64,000 nucleotides of DNA from Allofranklinella schreckenbergeri. Lineage in GTDB: Bacteria > Pseudomonadota > Gammaproteobacteria > Burkholderiales > Burkholderiaceae_C. Location of the stretch: NCBI RefSeq assembly GCF_003703475.1, contig NZ_RDQM01000005.1:62001-126000 (forward strand). The letters are read 5' to 3'. The notes beneath the pieces are model-generated. The model was not told where the DNA came from. It was given only the letters and a program-made list of their open reading frames with translations, and did not search any database. Each line of letters opens with the position of its first letter. Positions within the stretch are counted from its first letter, which is position 1. Positions 62,827 to 64,000 of the stretch are shown one piece after another. The position numbers were made by a program, and so were the translations under genes.

Positions 62827-64000
62827 ATGATGAAAAAGAAAGCAGCCAAAACCAAAACGGCCAAGCCCGCCACAGCCCAGGCGGCCCAGATGACGCAGGC
62901 GGCCCCGGCCAGCCCAGGCGAAGCCGTAGCGGCAGATCCAACACCCCCAATCACCCCAACCGGCAAAGCCGCCAAGGCTGCAAAGACAGCCAAAACCAAC
63001 AAAACCGACAAAACCGACAAAACCGACAAAACAGCCAAAGCACCCAAATCCGCCAAGGCCAGCAAAGCAGCGCCAACAAGCCAGGCTGGCGCCGTGACGG
63101 TGCTGCCCGCGCTGGCCGCGCCGGTTTCGGCCAGTGTGGATGTGATGCTCAGCCGCGCCGATGCCGACAGCCTCGCCAGCGCCATGCAGGCTGCGCGGGC
63201 CTTGCAAGCGGCCAGCGGCTCGGGCTGGAGTTTGAGCCGCACCCAGATCGAGGCCGAAACGGAGTTGATGGTGCACCTGGCGCGCCCGGCGGATATCCCC
63301 TGGCTGGACCGCGATCACAGCATCCTGGCCTTTAACGAGCGCGTGTTCGACTGGGCCGTGCGCGCCGATGTGCCGCTGCTCGAGCGCATGCGCTACCTGA
63401 GCATCGTCTCGTCCAACCTGGACGAGTTTTTCGAGGTGCGCGTGGCCGACCACCTGGAGGCCGCGCGCGATGGCGTGCTCGATGACGAATACTCCGTGCA
63501 AAGCTACGCGCGCCTGTCGGAAAAAGCCCATGCCCTGGTGCAACGCCAGTACACCCTTTACAACCAGCAACTGCTGCCCGCGCTGATTGAACAAGGCGTG
63601 CAAATCTTCTCGCACGGCAAACGCAATGCGGGCCAGCGCCGCTGGGTGCAGGAGTATTTCGAGCGCGAAGTGCGCCCGCTGCTCACCCCCGTGGCGCTCG
63701 ATCCGGCCCACCCCTTCCCGCAGGTGGCCAACAAATCGCTGAACTTCATCGTGCGCCTCTCGGGCGAGGATGCCTTTGGCAACAGCAACGAAATCGCCAT
63801 CATCAAAGTGCCACGCGTGCTGCCGCGCTTTGTGCGCCTGCCCGATTCGCTGGCCGGGGGCAAGGGGCGCATCGGCGTGGTCAGCCTCTCCAGCATCATC
63901 CGCGCGCATTTGCAGGACATGTTCCCCGGGCGCGCGGTGGTGGAGTTCTCGCAGTTTCGCGTCACGCGCCACTCCGATCTGGCCGTCACCGAAGACGAGG
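62827..64000 (+). CDS. ppk: Polyphosphate kinase 1 (partial, 3' end beyond window)
   Basis: Makes inorganic polyphosphate from ATP. The family part begins at residue 160: LDRDHSILAFNERVFDWA, LERMRYLSIVSSNLDEFFEVRVADHLEA and TPVALDPAHPFPQVANKSLNF. In other PPK1 proteins this part starts near residue 10, so the reading frame here has an extra N-terminus of about 150 residues that is Lys/Ala/Thr-rich with a KTD tandem (AAAACCGAC units near 63000-63030). An internal ATG at 63268 with GGAG three bases upstream could be the true start. No stop before the window end. Confidence 0.88.
   Translation, partial: MMKKKAAKTKTAKPATAQAAQMTQAAPASPGEAVAADPTPPITPTGKAAKAAKTAKTNKTDKTDKTDKTAKAPKSAKASKAAPTSQAGAVTVLPALAAPVSASVDVMLSRADADSLASAMQAARALQAASGSGWSLSRTQIEAETELMVHLARPADIPWLDRDHSILAFNERVFDWAVRADVPLLERMRYLSIVSSNLDEFFEVRVADHLEAARDGVLDDEYSVQSYARLSEKAHALVQRQYTLYNQQLLPALIEQGVQIFSHGKRNAGQRRWVQEYFEREVRPLLTPVALDPAHPFPQVANKSLNFIVRLSGEDAFGNSNEIAIIKVPRVLPRFVRLPDSLAGGKGRIGVVSLSSIIRAHLQDMFPGRAVVEFSQFRVTRHSDLAVTEDE

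Overview
The window looks like a chromosomal segment of a betaproteobacterium of the order Burkholderiales, probably Comamonadaceae or a close relative. The reasons are the rplC-rplD-rplW order, a PilGHIJ-ChpA twitching chemosensory cluster, DUF1841 and class I aldolase genes of beta-proteobacterial type, GC-rich codon use, and the aerobic (CobG/CobF) cobalamin route. This placement is inference from gene content; no rRNA gene is present.

Layout. 1-1457 (minus strand): ribosomal proteins L23 (partial), L4 and L3. 1813-6820 (plus): a branched-chain amino-acid/amide ABC transporter (two ATPases, binding protein, two permeases) ending in a strong terminator. 7137-17331: pilG, pilH, pilI, pilJ and a giant chpA with a 30-unit Glu-Gln repeat. 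17368-21889: DUF1841, HD hydrolase, unknown protein, AI-2E family transporter, FAD-linked D-lactate dehydrogenase. 21905-27341 (minus): an accessory island with a RelE/ParE-type toxin and RHH antitoxin, HEPN protein, two related zinc-ribbon proteins, a YaaW-like protein, a dynamin/Era-like small GTPase, a SHOCT protein and a WYL regulator. Its GTPase/YaaW core is strikingly AT-rich. 27538-37667: XRE regulator with palindromic operators, DUF2478 and DUF364 genes, META/DUF4377 lipoprotein, fructose-bisphosphate aldolase, lipoprotein, gloB, mltD, leuB. 37944-62677: cobalamin biosynthesis (cobN, cobG, cobH, cobI, cobJ, cobK, cobL, cobE, cobM, cobF and a chlI/chlD-type chelatase gene). This is interrupted by a delta-60 repeat lipoprotein, an iron-type signalling set (sigma/anti-sigma fusion, TonB receptor with STN domain, PepSY protein) and two toxin-antitoxin pairs. 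62827-end: start of polyphosphate kinase.

The cobalamin genes carry out precorrin ring methylation, contraction and cobalt insertion: CobI, CobG, CobJ, CobM, CobF, CobK, CobL and CobH act in that order to give hydrogenobyrinate. CobN plus the two products of the chlI/chlD gene would form the cobaltochelatase. The ATPase frame and the VWA frame of that gene are joined by a textbook -1 frameshift cassette (A AAA AAG, 6-nt spacer, GC-rich stem), so one gene probably makes both subunits.

Two repeat families shape the window. Thirteen copies of a roughly 75-bp AT-rich palindromic element, in both orientations, fill intergenic gaps, and several end at or just before a start codon. Three copies of a MITE-like element with 20-bp terminal inverted repeats (275, 274 and 59 bp) lie at 31.0, 53.5 and 62.7 kb. 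I do not recognise either family by name.
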